Shown piece by piece: positions 25,362 through 34,126 of a stretch of 64,000 nt of DNA. The stretch is from NCBI RefSeq assembly GCF_900141855.1, contig NZ_FQYU01000005.1, positions 215,650-279,649 of the forward strand, in the 5' to 3' direction. Every line of letters starts with the position of its first letter. Positions within the stretch are counted from its first letter, which is position 1. The translations under genes and the position numbers were made by a program. The DNA is from Pseudozobellia thermophila (lineage in GTDB: Bacteria > Bacteroidota > Bacteroidia > Flavobacteriales > Flavobacteriaceae). The notes beneath the pieces were generated by a model. It saw only the letters and a program-made list of their open reading frames with translations. It had not been told where the DNA came from and made no database searches.

Positions 25362-27431
25362 ATGAAGAAACTTACCCTGTTATTTTTTATGCTGCTAGGT
25401 TTAGTGGCGAATTCCCAGGAGCTGACCGTAAAGGCCAAGGTATTGAACCCCTCGAACAATATTAACGATGGGGTAATCGACCTTCAGGTGCTCGGAGGAA
25501 CCCCGCCCTACAGCTATAAATGGAGCAACCAGTCTACCCCTCTTACCTCGAACAAGGCCATGGGGCTGGTCGAGGGGGTGCCGTATACGGTGGTAGTGTC
25601 CGATTCGAAGGGTGATACCGTCACAAAGGTCTATAAGGTGGAGACCAGTGCCATTACCGAAATTTTTAACGGAACCATGACCCCAGCTGTAAAAGCCTTG
25701 GGGTCTGTTTTGTTTTGGGACCCTTTTGCCGCAATAGGTATATACGATCCCGTGGCCTATGCCGATAAAAAGATGGTCGGCACACCAGGATGGTCGGCCG
25801 AGGTGAACGACAGGTTCGTTCTTAAAAAATGGTTGAAGCCCGAAGGGGCAAAAGTGGCCAAGGGAGACCAGATCGCCGTCATATCGAGTGATAGGAACGG
25901 GGAAAGGACGGTGGTCGCCGAGGCTACCGGGTCTTTGAACTATTTGGTCGGCGAAGGACAGGTGATCTACAATTCGGAAAATGCGGAACACGTAATAGAA
26001 CAGGGAGCGCACTATTTGGCCGAAATCGTTTATGACGAGCCGGTGGTTATGACCCACCCCAACGGGGATCCCATTACCAAGGGTATTCCCTTTATCGTCA
26101 TCTGGTTGGTGCTGGGCGCCTTCTTTTTTACCATCCGTATGGGCTTTATCAACATTCGCGGCTTCAAACATTCGATCGATCTGGCCAAGGGCAAGTACGA
26201 CGATCCTGATGCCCCTGGGCAGGTGACCCATTTTCAGGCACTGGCCACGGCCGTTTCGGGTACCGTTGGCCTGGGCAACATTGCCGGGGTTGCCGTAGCG
26301 GTTTCATTGGGCGGCGCGGGCGCCACGTTCTGGATGATCGTGTGCGGGCTGTTGGGGATGTCGTCCAAATTTGTCGAATGTACCCTCGGTGTAAAGTACC
26401 GGGATATCCTTCCCGATGGAAGGGTGTTCGGTGGCCCGATGAACTATCTAAGGTATGGCTTCGAAAAAAGGAACATGAAGGGCTTGGGTAGGCTTCTTGC
26501 CGGTTTGTTCGCCATTTTGGCGGTCGGTGCATCGTTTGGGGGAGGAAACATGTTTCAGGCAAACCAGTCGTTCGAGCAACTTGCAGGGCAGTTTCCTGCC
26601 TTGGCGGGCAATGGGTTTTGGTTCGGTGTGGTTACGGCCATTCTTGTAGGGGTGGTCATCATCGGCGGTATCAATAGTATTGCCAAGGTTACCGGAAGGG
26701 TGGTACCCATCATGGCTTCGATATATATACTCGCTGCCTTGGCCGTTATTGTAATGAATATCCAGAACATAGGGCCGGCCTTTTCGGCCATAATAGAGGG
26801 TGCCTTTAATCCCTCCGCCCTCAAGGGAGGTATTATAGGCGTGTTGGTCCTCGGTTTTCAAAGAGGGGCCTTTTCCAATGAGGCAGGGGTTGGTTCGGCG
26901 GCCATTGCCCATAGTACGGCCAAGACCAACCATCCGCCATCCGAAGGTTTTGTCGCCTTGCTCGAACCCTTTATCGATACGGTGGTCGTATGTACCTTAA
27001 CGGCCTTGGTACTTATCTTTACCGGTATGCACGAAGTTCAGGGCATGGCCGGAGGACAGCTTACCTCCGACGCATTTGGAAGTCAAATTTCTTGGTTCCC
27101 CTATGTGCTGGCCTTGGCCGTTTTCCTTTTCGCCTTTTCTACCATGATCTCGTGGTCGTACTACGGTATGCGGGCCTGGACCTATCTTTTCGGAAAAAGC
27201 AAGAAGTCTGAGATGATCTATAAAATATTGTTCTTGGTGTTTGTCGTGATCGGGGCATCGGTAAGTTTGGGGGCCGTGCTCGACTTTTCCGATATGATGA
27301 TCTTGGCCATGTCCTTCCCCAATATTATAGGCCTATATGTGCTGTCAGGTGAAGTGAAGGCCGATTTAGGTGAGTACTGGAGAAAATTGAAGACGAACCA
27401 ACTCTTTAAAAAGCAAGAGGTGGTGAAATAA
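25362..27431 (+). CDS. Sodium:alanine symporter (AGCS) with a large extracytoplasmic N-terminal extension
   Basis: A 689-residue protein of three parts. Residues 1-19 ([19 protein letters not shown]) form a signal peptide, and 20-90 a beta-sandwich segment of SprB-repeat type ([13 protein letters not shown], then [15 protein letters not shown]). Residues about 145-205 resemble a biotinyl/lipoyl-type hairpin fold ([15 protein letters not shown]) but lack the modifiable Lys. From about 240 to the end it is a full AGCS transporter: [58 protein letters not shown]. The family imports Na+ with alanine or glycine. A GTG at 25338 would add eight residues, but the ATG at 25362 gives the signal peptide. 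Ordinary AGCS proteins are about 440-500 residues. Confidence 0.9.
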   Translation: MKKLTLLFFMLLGLVANSQELTVKAKVLNPSNNINDGVIDLQVLGGTPPYSYKWSNQSTPLTSNKAMGLVEGVPYTVVVSDSKGDTVTKVYKVETSAITEIFNGTMTPAVKALGSVLFWDPFAAIGIYDPVAYADKKMVGTPGWSAEVNDRFVLKKWLKPEGAKVAKGDQIAVISSDRNGERTVVAEATGSLNYLVGEGQVIYNSENAEHVIEQGAHYLAEIVYDEPVVMTHPNGDPITKGIPFIVIWLVLGAFFFTIRMGFINIRGFKHSIDLAKGKYDDPDAPGQVTHFQALATAVSGTVGLGNIAGVAVAVSLGGAGATFWMIVCGLLGMSSKFVECTLGVKYRDILPDGRVFGGPMNYLRYGFEKRNMKGLGRLLAGLFAILAVGASFGGGNMFQANQSFEQLAGQFPALAGNGFWFGVVTAILVGVVIIGGINSIAKVTGRVVPIMASIYILAALAVIVMNIQNIGPAFSAIIEGAFNPSALKGGIIGVLVLGFQRGAFSNEAGVGSAAIAHSTAKTNHPPSEGFVALLEPFIDTVVVCTLTALVLIFTGMHEVQGMAGGQLTSDAFGSQISWFPYVLALAVFLFAFSTMISWSYYGMRAWTYLFGKSKKSEMIYKILFLVFVVIGASVSLGAVLDFSDMMILAMSFPNIIGLYVLSGEVKADLGEYWRKLKTNQLFKKQEVVK

Positions 27432-27441
27432 TGCAAGTGCA

Positions 27442-28317
27442 GTGAAACGTTTGGGATCCCACTTAAAGTTCAATAAACAGGAACGGAGTGGGATTTTCTT
27501 TTTGTTGTTGGCCATAGTTTTGTTGCAGTTGGCCGCAGTGGCCTATACATGGGTTGGCGCAGGGGGCGAACCAGGCTCTTTTGCCCTTGATCGGCAAACA
27601 CAGGAACATATCGATGCGCTTAAGAAAAAGGCCGGGCCGGGGGATACCTTTAAGGTCTATCCCTTCAACCCGAATTACATCACCGATTACAAGGGCTATG
27701 TCCTGGGCATGTCGGTGGCCGAGATCGACAGGCTGCACGAGCATAGGGCCAAGGGGCATTTTATCAATTCGGTAGCGGAGTTTCAAAAAGTGACCCAGGT
27801 ATCCGATTCCCTACTCGATTTGATATCGCCCTATTTTGAGTTTCCCGAATGGCTTGCCGGAAAGGACAAAAAGGCCAAGGGGGAAGGAGGTTTCCTCCGG
27901 TCCGAAAAAACGCCGGTAGTGGTAAGGGATATCAATAAGGCCACCGCAGAGGAGCTTATGGAAATCAGGGGTATCGGCGAAAGGTTGTCGGCCCGTATCG
28001 TCAAGTTCAGGGATAGGCTGGGCGGTTTTTTGGTCGATGGACAGGTATACGACGTGTACGGTCTTGATGTCGAGGTGGCCAACCGGGTCTTGGACCGGTT
28101 CAAGGTGCTCGAGCCTCCCCGTGTAGACAAGATAAACATCAATGAGGCATCGGTCGAGGAGATTGCGGGCTTGGTGTACATTCGATGGCAAGTAGCCGAG
28201 CGAATAGTCGCATATAGGGAAAATACGGGGCCTATAACCGCTATGGACGAGTTGAGGAATATTGAAGGTTTTCCATCCGATAAGATAGATAGAATAGCCT
28301 TATATTTGTCGCTATAA
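27442..28317 (+). CDS. Membrane-anchored helix-hairpin-helix (ComEA-like) protein
   Basis: A 291-residue protein with an N-terminal membrane helix (about residues 17-36, SGIFFLLLAIVLLQLAAVAY) and helix-hairpin-helix repeats that bind DNA or fold as a ComEA-like module: INKATAEELMEIRGIGERLSARIVKFRD near 165, and INEASVEEIAGLVYIRWQVAERIVAY near 233. A degenerate copy, FINSVAEFQKVTQVSDSLLDLI, lies near residue 100. Bacteroidota carry such proteins without the rest of the uptake machinery being obvious. The start is GTG at 27442, ten bases after the AGCS stop. DNA uptake is a possible role but is not shown. Confidence 0.85.
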   Translation: MKRLGSHLKFNKQERSGIFFLLLAIVLLQLAAVAYTWVGAGGEPGSFALDRQTQEHIDALKKKAGPGDTFKVYPFNPNYITDYKGYVLGMSVAEIDRLHEHRAKGHFINSVAEFQKVTQVSDSLLDLISPYFEFPEWLAGKDKKAKGEGGFLRSEKTPVVVRDINKATAEELMEIRGIGERLSARIVKFRDRLGGFLVDGQVYDVYGLDVEVANRVLDRFKVLEPPRVDKININEASVEEIAGLVYIRWQVAERIVAYRENTGPITAMDELRNIEGFPSDKIDRIALYLSL

Positions 28318-28329
28318 AAAAAATGAGCT

Positions 28330-29502
28330 ATGCATGGTATGTGCTTCACTGAAGAACACCACTTATTTAGGGAGAGCCTTAAGGACTTTTTACGGAAGGA
28401 AGTAGTTCCACATATCGAGAAATGGGAACAATCGGGTAAAATAGAGCGTTTTATTTGGGAAAAATTTGGTGAAATGGGCTATTTTGGCCTGGCCACCCCC
28501 GAAGAATACGGCGGCCTTGGCCTCGATCTTTTCTACACCATTATTTTTATCGAGGAACTTCAAAAAATCAACTCGGGCGGATTTGCGGCCGCCATGTGGG
28601 CCCATGCCTATTTGGCCATGACCCATTTGAACAAGAATGCGAATCACGACCAAAAAAACCAATATTTGGTGCCCAGTGTGGCCGGGAAAAAAATTGGCTG
28701 TTTGGGGATATCGGAACCCTTTGGGGGCAGCGATGTTGCGGGGATGCGCACAACCGCGACGAAGGAAGGCGACCATTACATCATCAACGGGTCGAAGACC
28801 TTTATTACGAACGGGGTTTATGGCGATTACATCGTCTTGGCCGCCAAGACAGACCCAAAGGCCGGGAACAAGGGGATAAGTCTCTTTATTGTCAACTTGG
28901 ACAGTGAGGGGGTTTCGGCCAACAAGCTCAACAAGCTGGGATGGCGTGCCTCGGATACCGCCGAGCTGGCCTTTGACAACGTTAAGGTACCTGCCGATAA
29001 CCGCATGGGCGAAGAGGGCAAGGGTTTCGGTTTTATTATGGAGGCCTTTGCCCTCGAACGGTTGATCATGGGGGTCAATGCCCACGCTAGGGCGGAGTAT
29101 GCCTTGGAGTACGCCATGAAATATATGTCCGAAAGGGAGGCTTTCGGCAGGCCAATCGATCAATTCCAGGCCCTTAGGCATAAATTGGTCGACCTGTATT
29201 CCGATATGGAGTTGTGCAAGTACTATAATTATGGGGTTACCTTTAAGATGAACCAAGGCGACTACGTCGTCAAGGAGGCTACCATTTCCAAACTCAAATC
29301 GACCAAAATGGCCGACGAGGTCGTTTATAATTGCCTGCAATTCCTGGGAGGATATGGTTATATGGAAGACTATCCCATGGCGCGCTTGTTACGCGATAGC
29401 AGGTTGGGGCCCATTGGAGGGGGGACTTCGGAAATACTTAGGGAAATTCTGGGTAAAATCGTCATTGATAAAAAGGAGTACCGCTCGCCCAATGGCAAAT
29501 AA
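28330..29502 (+). CDS. Acyl-CoA dehydrogenase
   Basis: A 390-residue FAD enzyme that introduces the alpha-beta double bond in acyl-CoA. Family segments are GYFGLATPEEYGGLG, CLGISEPFGGSDVAGMRTTA, INGSKTFITNGVYGD, FALERLIMGV, YMSEREAFGRPI, LQFLGGYGYMED and IGGGTSEILREILGK. In medium-chain enzymes the catalytic Glu precedes the GT of the last motif, but here that position is Gly. The Glu in ALERL, used by long-chain and isovaleryl-type enzymes, is therefore the likely base. The substrate cannot be named. The gene is 12 bases downstream of the HhH gene. Confidence 0.94.
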   Translation: MHGMCFTEEHHLFRESLKDFLRKEVVPHIEKWEQSGKIERFIWEKFGEMGYFGLATPEEYGGLGLDLFYTIIFIEELQKINSGGFAAAMWAHAYLAMTHLNKNANHDQKNQYLVPSVAGKKIGCLGISEPFGGSDVAGMRTTATKEGDHYIINGSKTFITNGVYGDYIVLAAKTDPKAGNKGISLFIVNLDSEGVSANKLNKLGWRASDTAELAFDNVKVPADNRMGEEGKGFGFIMEAFALERLIMGVNAHARAEYALEYAMKYMSEREAFGRPIDQFQALRHKLVDLYSDMELCKYYNYGVTFKMNQGDYVVKEATISKLKSTKMADEVVYNCLQFLGGYGYMEDYPMARLLRDSRLGPIGGGTSEILREILGKIVIDKKEYRSPNGK

Positions 29503-29565
29503 AGCATTCAAAGTACGGATGTCTTGCGATGTCTGGGCCAAGCATGGATAATTTTATTAAATTTA

Positions 29566-29599
29566 TTGGTGTGCATTAATAAATAAGTTTATATATTTG
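29566..29599 (+). promoter_or_regulatory. Promoter of rpsU
   Basis: TTG at 29566-29568, a 23-base spacer and TATATTTG at 29592-29599 fit the Bacteroidota promoter. The expected start lies near 29605, leaving a leader of about 28 bases that contains the Shine-Dalgarno. Confidence 0.6.
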
Positions 29600-29615
29600 C
29601 ACCCTTAATTCTAAT

Positions 29616-29625
29616 GAAAGGAGGT
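29616..29625 (+). promoter_or_regulatory. Strong Shine-Dalgarno sequence of rpsU
   Basis: GAAAGGAGGT is fully complementary to the 3' end of 16S rRNA and ends nine bases before the ATG. None of the neighbouring ribosomal or polymerase genes has anything comparable, so the element is exceptional in this genome and probably serves autoregulation of S21. Confidence 0.85.
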
Positions 29626-29633
29626 TGTAGCCA

Positions 29634-29828
29634 ATGTTAATTATACCAGTAAAAGAAGGAGAAAACATCGATAGGGCTTTAAAGCGTTTCAAGCGGAAGT
29701 TTGACAAGACGGGAACTATGCGAAGATTGAGAAAGCGTCAGCAATTCACAAAGCCTTCCGTTGAGCGCAGGGCGCAAATTCAAAAAGCACAATACATACA
29801 AAGCTTAAGGGACAAGGAGGAAATCTAG
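29634..29828 (+). CDS. rpsU: 30S ribosomal protein S21
   Basis: A 64-residue basic protein, MLIIPVKEGENIDRALKRFKRKF and then TMRRLRKRQQFTKPS, matching bS21, which lies near the anti-Shine-Dalgarno end of 16S rRNA. In Bacteroidota, structural work on the Flavobacterium ribosome indicates that bS21 with bS6 and bS18 sequesters the anti-Shine-Dalgarno, explaining why most mRNAs lack a Shine-Dalgarno. A strong Shine-Dalgarno before rpsU would be translated well only when S21 is lacking, a neat autoregulatory loop. The gene is monocistronic, with its own promoter and terminator. Confidence 0.97.
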   Translation: MLIIPVKEGENIDRALKRFKRKFDKTGTMRRLRKRQQFTKPSVERRAQIQKAQYIQSLRDKEEI

Positions 29829-29863
29829 GTTCCTATTTGGCATTTAGTGTACAAATATTAAAG

Positions 29864-29892
29864 AATCCCATCGTTTCGATGGGATTTTTTTT
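29864..29892 (+). terminator. Intrinsic terminator of rpsU
   Basis: AATCCCATCG (29864-29873), a TTT loop and CGATGGGATT (29877-29886) form a perfect ten-base stem, followed by eight T residues. Confidence 0.92.
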
Positions 29893-29943
29893 GTGCCCAT
29901 AGGCCAGGGGAGGGGCGCTGAATTAACGCTTAAAAAGCTGGTT

Positions 29944-29978
29944 TTTGTGGCGGAAGGGCTCAAACGTTCCTAACTTTG
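29944..29978 (+). promoter_or_regulatory. Promoter of xerC
   Basis: TTTG at 29944-29947, a 23-base spacer and TAACTTTG at 29971-29978 fit the consensus. The start of transcription would be about eight bases before the ATG at 29992, so the mRNA has a very short leader. Confidence 0.55.
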
Positions 29979-29991
29979 TTAACTTCGTGTC

Positions 29992-30882
29992 ATGGAGCTT
30001 GAACCGTTCATATCGTTTTTGGCGCACGAAAAAAACTACTCGAGTCATACGGTAAGGGCCTACGTCAAAGATATCGAGGGCTTTGCGCGCTTTTGTTCGG
30101 AGGAGCACGGCTTGGATGATATCGATGGGGTGTCTTATCCGATCGTTCGCACCTGGGTGGTCGCCTTGGTCGAGGCCGGGGTCTCGAACCGTTCCGTCAA
30201 TCGAAAAATGGCCTCGCTAAAGGCGTATTTTAAATTTCTTCAAGGTATCGAAAAGATATCGGCCAATCCCTTGGCCAAGCACAGGGCGTTAAAGACCTCA
30301 AAAAAGGTCCAGGTCCCTTTTTCGGAAGTTGAAATGGAAAAAGTCTTGTCGGAAATAGGGTTTGCCGACGACTTTGAGGGGGCAAGGGACAAGTTGATTG
30401 TCGAACTTCTTTACACAACGGGCATCCGAAGGGCCGAGCTCGTCGGTCTAAAGCTTGCCGATGTCGATCTTTCAGGGGGGCTCCTCAAGGTTTTGGGCAA
30501 GCGAAACAAAGAGCGCATCCTGCCGATCCTGCCTTCGACCAAGGCGCTTTTTACGAGCTATCTGAGCCATCGAAACTCCCTTCCGGCAATCGAGGACCCT
30601 TCATTCGTATTCTTGTTAAAATCAGGTTATAAATTGTATGATACCCTTGTGTATCGCATAATAAATAAGTATTTTAGTGAAGTGTCGCTTAAAGTAAAGA
30701 AGAGTCCCCATATTCTAAGGCACACCTTTGCTACACATCTCCTCAACAAAGGGGCTGACCTAAATTCGGTAAAGGAGTTGCTTGGGCATTCAAGTTTGGC
30801 ATCGACCCAGGTCTATACGCACAATAGTATAGCCGAGCTTAAAAAAGTGCATGCCAAGGCCCATCCGAGAGGCAAGAAATAA
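29992..30882 (+). CDS. xerC: Tyrosine recombinase XerC-type (dimer resolution)
   Basis: A 296-residue site-specific recombinase with an N-terminal SAM-like core-binding domain (FISFLAHEKNYSSHTVRAYVKDIEGF, then SNRSVNRKMASLKAYFKFL) and a catalytic domain. Catalytic residues are visible as Arg in TTGIRRAELVGL, Lys in VLGKRNKERILP, the HILRHTFATHLLNKGADL box with His and Arg, LGHSSLASTQVYTHNS with a second His and the nucleophilic Tyr. XerC and XerD resolve chromosome dimers at dif. A stand-alone single Xer of Flavobacteria is possible; XerC and XerD cannot be told apart with certainty. No dif site was identified here. Confidence 0.92.
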   Translation: MELEPFISFLAHEKNYSSHTVRAYVKDIEGFARFCSEEHGLDDIDGVSYPIVRTWVVALVEAGVSNRSVNRKMASLKAYFKFLQGIEKISANPLAKHRALKTSKKVQVPFSEVEMEKVLSEIGFADDFEGARDKLIVELLYTTGIRRAELVGLKLADVDLSGGLLKVLGKRNKERILPILPSTKALFTSYLSHRNSLPAIEDPSFVFLLKSGYKLYDTLVYRIINKYFSEVSLKVKKSPHILRHTFATHLLNKGADLNSVKELLGHSSLASTQVYTHNSIAELKKVHAKAHPRGKK

Positions 30883-30922
30883 GGGCTTGTTTTACATTGT
30901 TTAACTTTTAAAACTTTAACCT

Positions 30923-31225
30923 ATGAACGTAAACGTGCAATCGGTGAATTTTAATGCCGACAGAAAACTTATCGATTTTCTACAGAACCGAATGGATAAG
31001 TTAGAAACCTTTTATGACAAGGTCATTAGTTCCGATGTTTATTTGAAAGTGGAGAATACAAGTTCGAAGGAAAATAAAATAGTTGAGATAAAGCTCAATG
31101 TACCAGGGGATAAGTTCATGGTAAAAAAGCAATGTAAATCGTTTGAGGAAGCCATTGATTCTTCTTGCGATTCGCTTGAAAGGATACTTATCAAACGCAA
31201 GGAAAAACTTCGTGTGCAGGCATGA
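30923..31225 (+). CDS. hpf: Ribosome hibernation-promoting factor (short HPF/RaiA type)
   Basis: A 100-residue protein of the HPF/RaiA family: an N-terminal strand VNVQSVNFNADRKLIDFLQNRMDKLE, then DVYLKVENTSSKENKIVEIKL, and a basic end with IKRKEKLR. Short HPF binds the 30S decoding region and inactivates ribosomes in stationary phase, in combination with a dimerisation factor; the long form with a C-terminal dimerisation domain is absent here. It is 40 bases from xerC, and its transcript probably ends at the hairpin at 31279. Confidence 0.93.
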   Translation: MNVNVQSVNFNADRKLIDFLQNRMDKLETFYDKVISSDVYLKVENTSSKENKIVEIKLNVPGDKFMVKKQCKSFEEAIDSSCDSLERILIKRKEKLRVQA

Positions 31226-31245
31226 TGAAAATTTTTGAGATTTTG

Positions 31246-31276
31246 TTTTGAATAAATAAAAATATCTCTACATTTG
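31246..31276 (+). promoter_or_regulatory. Promoter of the tRNA-tuf operon
   Basis: TTTTG at 31246-31250, an 18-base spacer and TACATTTG at 31269-31276 match the Bacteroidota consensus. The start is expected near 31283, 45 bases before the first tRNA. Confidence 0.65.
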
Positions 31277-31278
31277 CA

Positions 31279-31304
31279 GTCCGTTAGAAATAGCGGACTT
31301 TTTT
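31279..31304 (+). terminator. Hairpin terminator for hpf, overlapping the tRNA-tuf start region
   Basis: GTCCGTTA (31279-31286), a GAAA tetraloop and TAGCGGAC (31291-31298) form an eight-pair stem (one G-T pair), followed by TTTTTTA. It would stop transcripts from hpf. The predicted transcription start of the tRNA operon falls inside its left arm, so the new transcript would not form the full hairpin. Confidence 0.75.
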
Positions 31305-31327
31305 ATGCTTCAAAAAGCATTGAAAAT

Positions 31328-31401
31328 GCCGATGTAGCTCAGCTGGCTAGAGCAGCTGATTTGTAATCAGCAGGTCGTGGGTTCGAGTCCCTCCATCGGC
31401 T
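31328..31401 (+). tRNA. tRNA-Thr (anticodon TGT)
   Basis: A 74-base cloverleaf: acceptor arm GCCGATG pairing with CATCGGC, D arm with AGCTCAG, anticodon loop TTTGTAA with anticodon TGT, and TTCGAGT T-loop. CCA is not encoded. It is the first of four tandem tRNA genes before tuf. Confidence 0.95.
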
Positions 31402-31488
31402 CAAAACATCAGGAATTACGCAGTTTTTCCGATGGGTGTCCGGCAAGGTTCGATCGGGCGGTAAGAAGGAAATATTGAAATAAGGCTA

Positions 31489-31570
<82 letters not shown>

Positions 31571-31666
31571 CTGATTTGAGATCGGTTCTCAAATTTGTGT
31601 CGGTGTTCCGGAACAGGACGATTTTTTTTTGGAATGTCGATTTGAAATGTTGAAATGTTTAAAAAT

Positions 31667-31739
31667 GCGGGAGTAGCTCAGTTGGTAGAGCGTCAGCCTT
31701 CCAAGCTGAATGTCGCCGGTTCGAACCCGGTCTCCCGCT
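31667..31739 (+). tRNA. tRNA-Gly (anticodon TCC)
   Basis: A 73-base cloverleaf with acceptor GCGGGAG pairing with CTCCCGC, anticodon loop CTTCCAA with anticodon TCC, and a normal T arm (GCCGG/CCGGT with TTCGAAC). CCA is not encoded. Confidence 0.95.
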
Positions 31740-31829
31740 CAAAATAAAATGGCGGTCGCGCCATTTCCTGCGAAGGCAGGCATCTCTTCCTTTTTTAGTT
31801 GTGGGGGATGAAGATATTAAACACTTTAC

Positions 31830-31901
31830 GCCGACGTAGCTCAGGGGTAGAGCGTTTCCTTGGTAAGGAAGAGGTCACGGGTTCAATTCCCGTCGTTGGC
31901 T
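31830..31901 (+). tRNA. tRNA-Thr (anticodon GGT)
   Basis: A 72-base cloverleaf with acceptor GCCGACG pairing with CGTTGGC (one G-T pair), anticodon loop TTGGTAA with GGT, and T loop TTCAATT. It is 55 bases before tuf. Confidence 0.95.
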
Positions 31902-31956
31902 CAACGAAGGCATTATTTGTACACTAATATATAACTAAGATTAAAATTCATTAAAA

Positions 31957-33144
31957 ATGGCAAAGGAAACTTTTGATCGTTCCAAACCGCACTTGAATAT
32001 AGGTACTATTGGACACGTGGATCACGGTAAAACAACATTGACAGCGGCAATTACTACGGTATTGGCCAATGCTGGTCTTTCTGAACTTAGAAGTTTTGAT
32101 TCTATCGATAATGCTCCTGAAGAGAAAGAAAGGGGTATTACCATCAATACGTCCCACGTAGAGTATCAAACGGCCAACCGTCACTACGCACACGTTGACT
32201 GTCCTGGTCACGCGGATTACGTAAAGAACATGGTTACCGGTGCGGCCCAGATGGACGGTGCTATCTTGGTTGTTGCTGCAACCGATGGTCCAATGCCACA
32301 AACCCGTGAGCACATCCTATTAGGTCGTCAGGTTGGTATTCCAAGAATCGTTGTGTTCTTGAACAAAGTTGACATGGTCGACGATGAGGAGTTGTTGGAG
32401 CTTGTTGAGATGGAAGTAAGGGAATTGCTTTCTTTCTACGAGTACGACGGTGATAACGGTCCTGTAATTGCCGGTTCTGCCCTAGGTGCACTTAACGGTG
32501 AGCAAAAGTGGGTCGATACCGTAATGGAGTTGATGGATGCCGTTGATAACTGGATCGAATTGCCTCAAAGGGACGTTGATAAGGATTTCTTGATGCCTGT
32601 TGAGGACGTGTTCACTATCACAGGTCGTGGTACCGTTGCTACAGGTCGTATCGAAACAGGTGTTGCCAATACTGGTGACGCGGTTGATATCATCGGTATG
32701 GGTGCCGAGAAGTTGACTTCCACTATTACGGGTGTTGAAATGTTCCGTAAGATCTTGGACAGGGGTGAGGCCGGTGATAACGTAGGTATCCTTTTGAGGG
32801 GTATTGAAAAATCGGACATCAAAAGGGGTATGGTAATCTGTAAGCCAGGTTCCGTTACACCACACGCCAAATTCGAGGCTGAGGTTTATATCCTTAAGAA
32901 AGAAGAAGGTGGTCGTCACACACCATTCCATAACAACTACCGTCCACAGTTCTACGTAAGGACAACGGATGTAACTGGTAACATCAGCCTTCCTAGCGGG
33001 GTTGAGATGGTTATGCCAGGTGATAACTTGACAATTACCGTTGATTTGATTCAGCCAATCGCATTGAGTGTGGGTCTTCGTTTCGCCATCCGTGAAGGTG
33101 GTAGAACCGTTGGTGCTGGTCAGGTTACCAAGATTCTAGATTAA
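31957..33144 (+). CDS. tuf: Elongation factor Tu
   Basis: A 395-residue GTPase that delivers aminoacyl-tRNA to the ribosome. All G motifs are present: [11 protein letters not shown] (P loop), [11 protein letters not shown] (switch I), DCPGHADY (G3), NKVDMVD (G4) and SALGALNG (G5). Domains II and III follow with [18 protein letters not shown] and [13 protein letters not shown]. Codon use is strongly biased towards a small set, as expected of a highly expressed gene. The gene ends the tRNA operon; a hairpin and then tRNA-Trp follow. Confidence 0.99.
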   Translation: MAKETFDRSKPHLNIGTIGHVDHGKTTLTAAITTVLANAGLSELRSFDSIDNAPEEKERGITINTSHVEYQTANRHYAHVDCPGHADYVKNMVTGAAQMDGAILVVAATDGPMPQTREHILLGRQVGIPRIVVFLNKVDMVDDEELLELVEMEVRELLSFYEYDGDNGPVIAGSALGALNGEQKWVDTVMELMDAVDNWIELPQRDVDKDFLMPVEDVFTITGRGTVATGRIETGVANTGDAVDIIGMGAEKLTSTITGVEMFRKILDRGEAGDNVGILLRGIEKSDIKRGMVICKPGSVTPHAKFEAEVYILKKEEGGRHTPFHNNYRPQFYVRTTDVTGNISLPSGVEMVMPGDNLTITVDLIQPIALSVGLRFAIREGGRTVGAGQVTKILD

Positions 33145-33171
33145 TTTTTATAAGATAGTATAAATTGCTTT

Positions 33172-33201
33172 AAGGGTGTCCTTCATATGTTGGACACCTT
33201 T
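33172..33201 (+). terminator. Hairpin after tuf, probable terminator or processing site
   Basis: AAGGGTGTCC (33172-33181) pairs with GGACACCTTT (33192-33201) over ten bases with one G-T pair. There is no T run behind it, so it may terminate weakly or mark an RNA-processing site before tRNA-Trp. Confidence 0.5.
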
Positions 33202-33215
33202 AAATGCAATTATAA

Positions 33216-33291
33216 ACGGGTGTAGCTCAGTTGGTAGAGCACTGGTCTCCAAAACCAGGTGTCGGGAGTTCGAGTCTCTCCTCCCGTGCCA
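33216..33291 (+). tRNA. tRNA-Trp (anticodon CCA)
   Basis: A 73-base tRNA body with acceptor ACGGGTG pairing with CTCCCGT (one mismatch at the sixth pair), anticodon loop CTCCAAA with CCA, and TTCGAGT T loop. The CCA end is encoded directly (33289-33291). It stands between tuf and secE. Confidence 0.93.
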
Positions 33292-33302
33292 AATACAATA
33301 GT

Positions 33303-33491
33303 ATGTTGACGTATATTAAAGAATCTATAGAAGAGCTTCGTAACAACGTTACCCTGCCTTCCAAGGCCGAGTCTTCTAATCTGATGGTAATCGTTGCCGT
33401 GTTTTCGATCTTGTTCGCATTGGCGACATGGGGCGTAGATACCGTGTTCAGTAAATTGGTACAATTATATTTCAACAACATCTTAAACTAA
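33303..33491 (+). CDS. secE: Preprotein translocase subunit SecE
   Basis: A 62-residue protein with a short amphipathic start (MLTYIKESIEELRNNVTLPSK) and one membrane helix LMVIVAVFSILFALATWGVD. It is the small subunit of the SecYEG channel. The length is at the short end of the usual single-TM SecE. The ATG at 33303 follows tRNA-Trp by 11 bases; an upstream in-frame extension runs through the tRNA and is not used. It precedes nusG by 16 bases, as in most bacteria. Confidence 0.94.
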   Translation: MLTYIKESIEELRNNVTLPSKAESSNLMVIVAVFSILFALATWGVDTVFSKLVQLYFNNILN

Positions 33492-33507
33492 AGCAAAAGC
33501 AATCGCT

Positions 33508-34059
33508 ATGTCAGAAGTATTGGAAAAGAAGTGGTATGTGGTGCGTGCTGTCAGTGGCCAAGAGAATAAGATCAAGGGGTACATTGAGAGTGAGGTCGAA
33601 AGACATGGCTTTTCCGATTATTTGGAGGATGTTTTGGTTCCCACTGAAAAAGTGGTTCAGATTCGAAATGGAAAGAAGGTAAACAAGGAACGTGTTTATT
33701 TTCCGGGATATATTATGGTAAAGGCCAACTTGGGTGGTGAGATGATCCATATCATCAGGTCCATTACCAATGTAATCGGCTTTTTGGGTGAAACCAAGGG
33801 GGGTGATCCCGTACCCTTGCGTAAGTCCGAAGTCAACCGAATGCTCGGCAAGGCCGACGAGCTTGCCGTTACCACCGATAGTGTGGCGATACCGTTTACC
33901 CACGGTGAAACCGTCAAGGTAATCGACGGGCCTTTCAACGGGTTCAACGGTACGGTCGAAAAGATCAATGAGGAAAAGCGCAAGCTTGAGGTTATGGTGA
34001 AGATTTTCGGAAGAAAGACACCGTTGGAGCTCAGCTATATGCAAGTAGAGAAAATATAA
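33508..34059 (+). CDS. nusG: Transcription elongation and antitermination factor NusG
   Basis: A 183-residue factor with the N-terminal NGN domain (KKWYVVRAVSGQENKIKGYIESE, then VYFPGYIMVKANLGGE and ITNVIGFLG) and the C-terminal KOW domain (VIDGPFNGFNGTVEKINEEK, KLEVMVKIFGRKTPLEL). It binds RNA polymerase and couples it to Rho or the ribosome. Its position after secE and before rplK is the standard one. Confidence 0.97.
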   Translation: MSEVLEKKWYVVRAVSGQENKIKGYIESEVERHGFSDYLEDVLVPTEKVVQIRNGKKVNKERVYFPGYIMVKANLGGEMIHIIRSITNVIGFLGETKGGDPVPLRKSEVNRMLGKADELAVTTDSVAIPFTHGETVKVIDGPFNGFNGTVEKINEEKRKLEVMVKIFGRKTPLELSYMQVEKI

Positions 34060-34126
34060 TTTTGAGTGTTACATATTTAAGTTGTGTTGCTTCCAATTTG
34101 ATGCAACTTTAATTTAATTCTAAACA

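Noticed and set aside
28390..29340. A 316-codon frame opposite the acyl-CoA dehydrogenase
   Set aside because: It has no family features and lies fully inside a well-supported gene; the codon bias of the true gene leaves the opposite frame free of stops.
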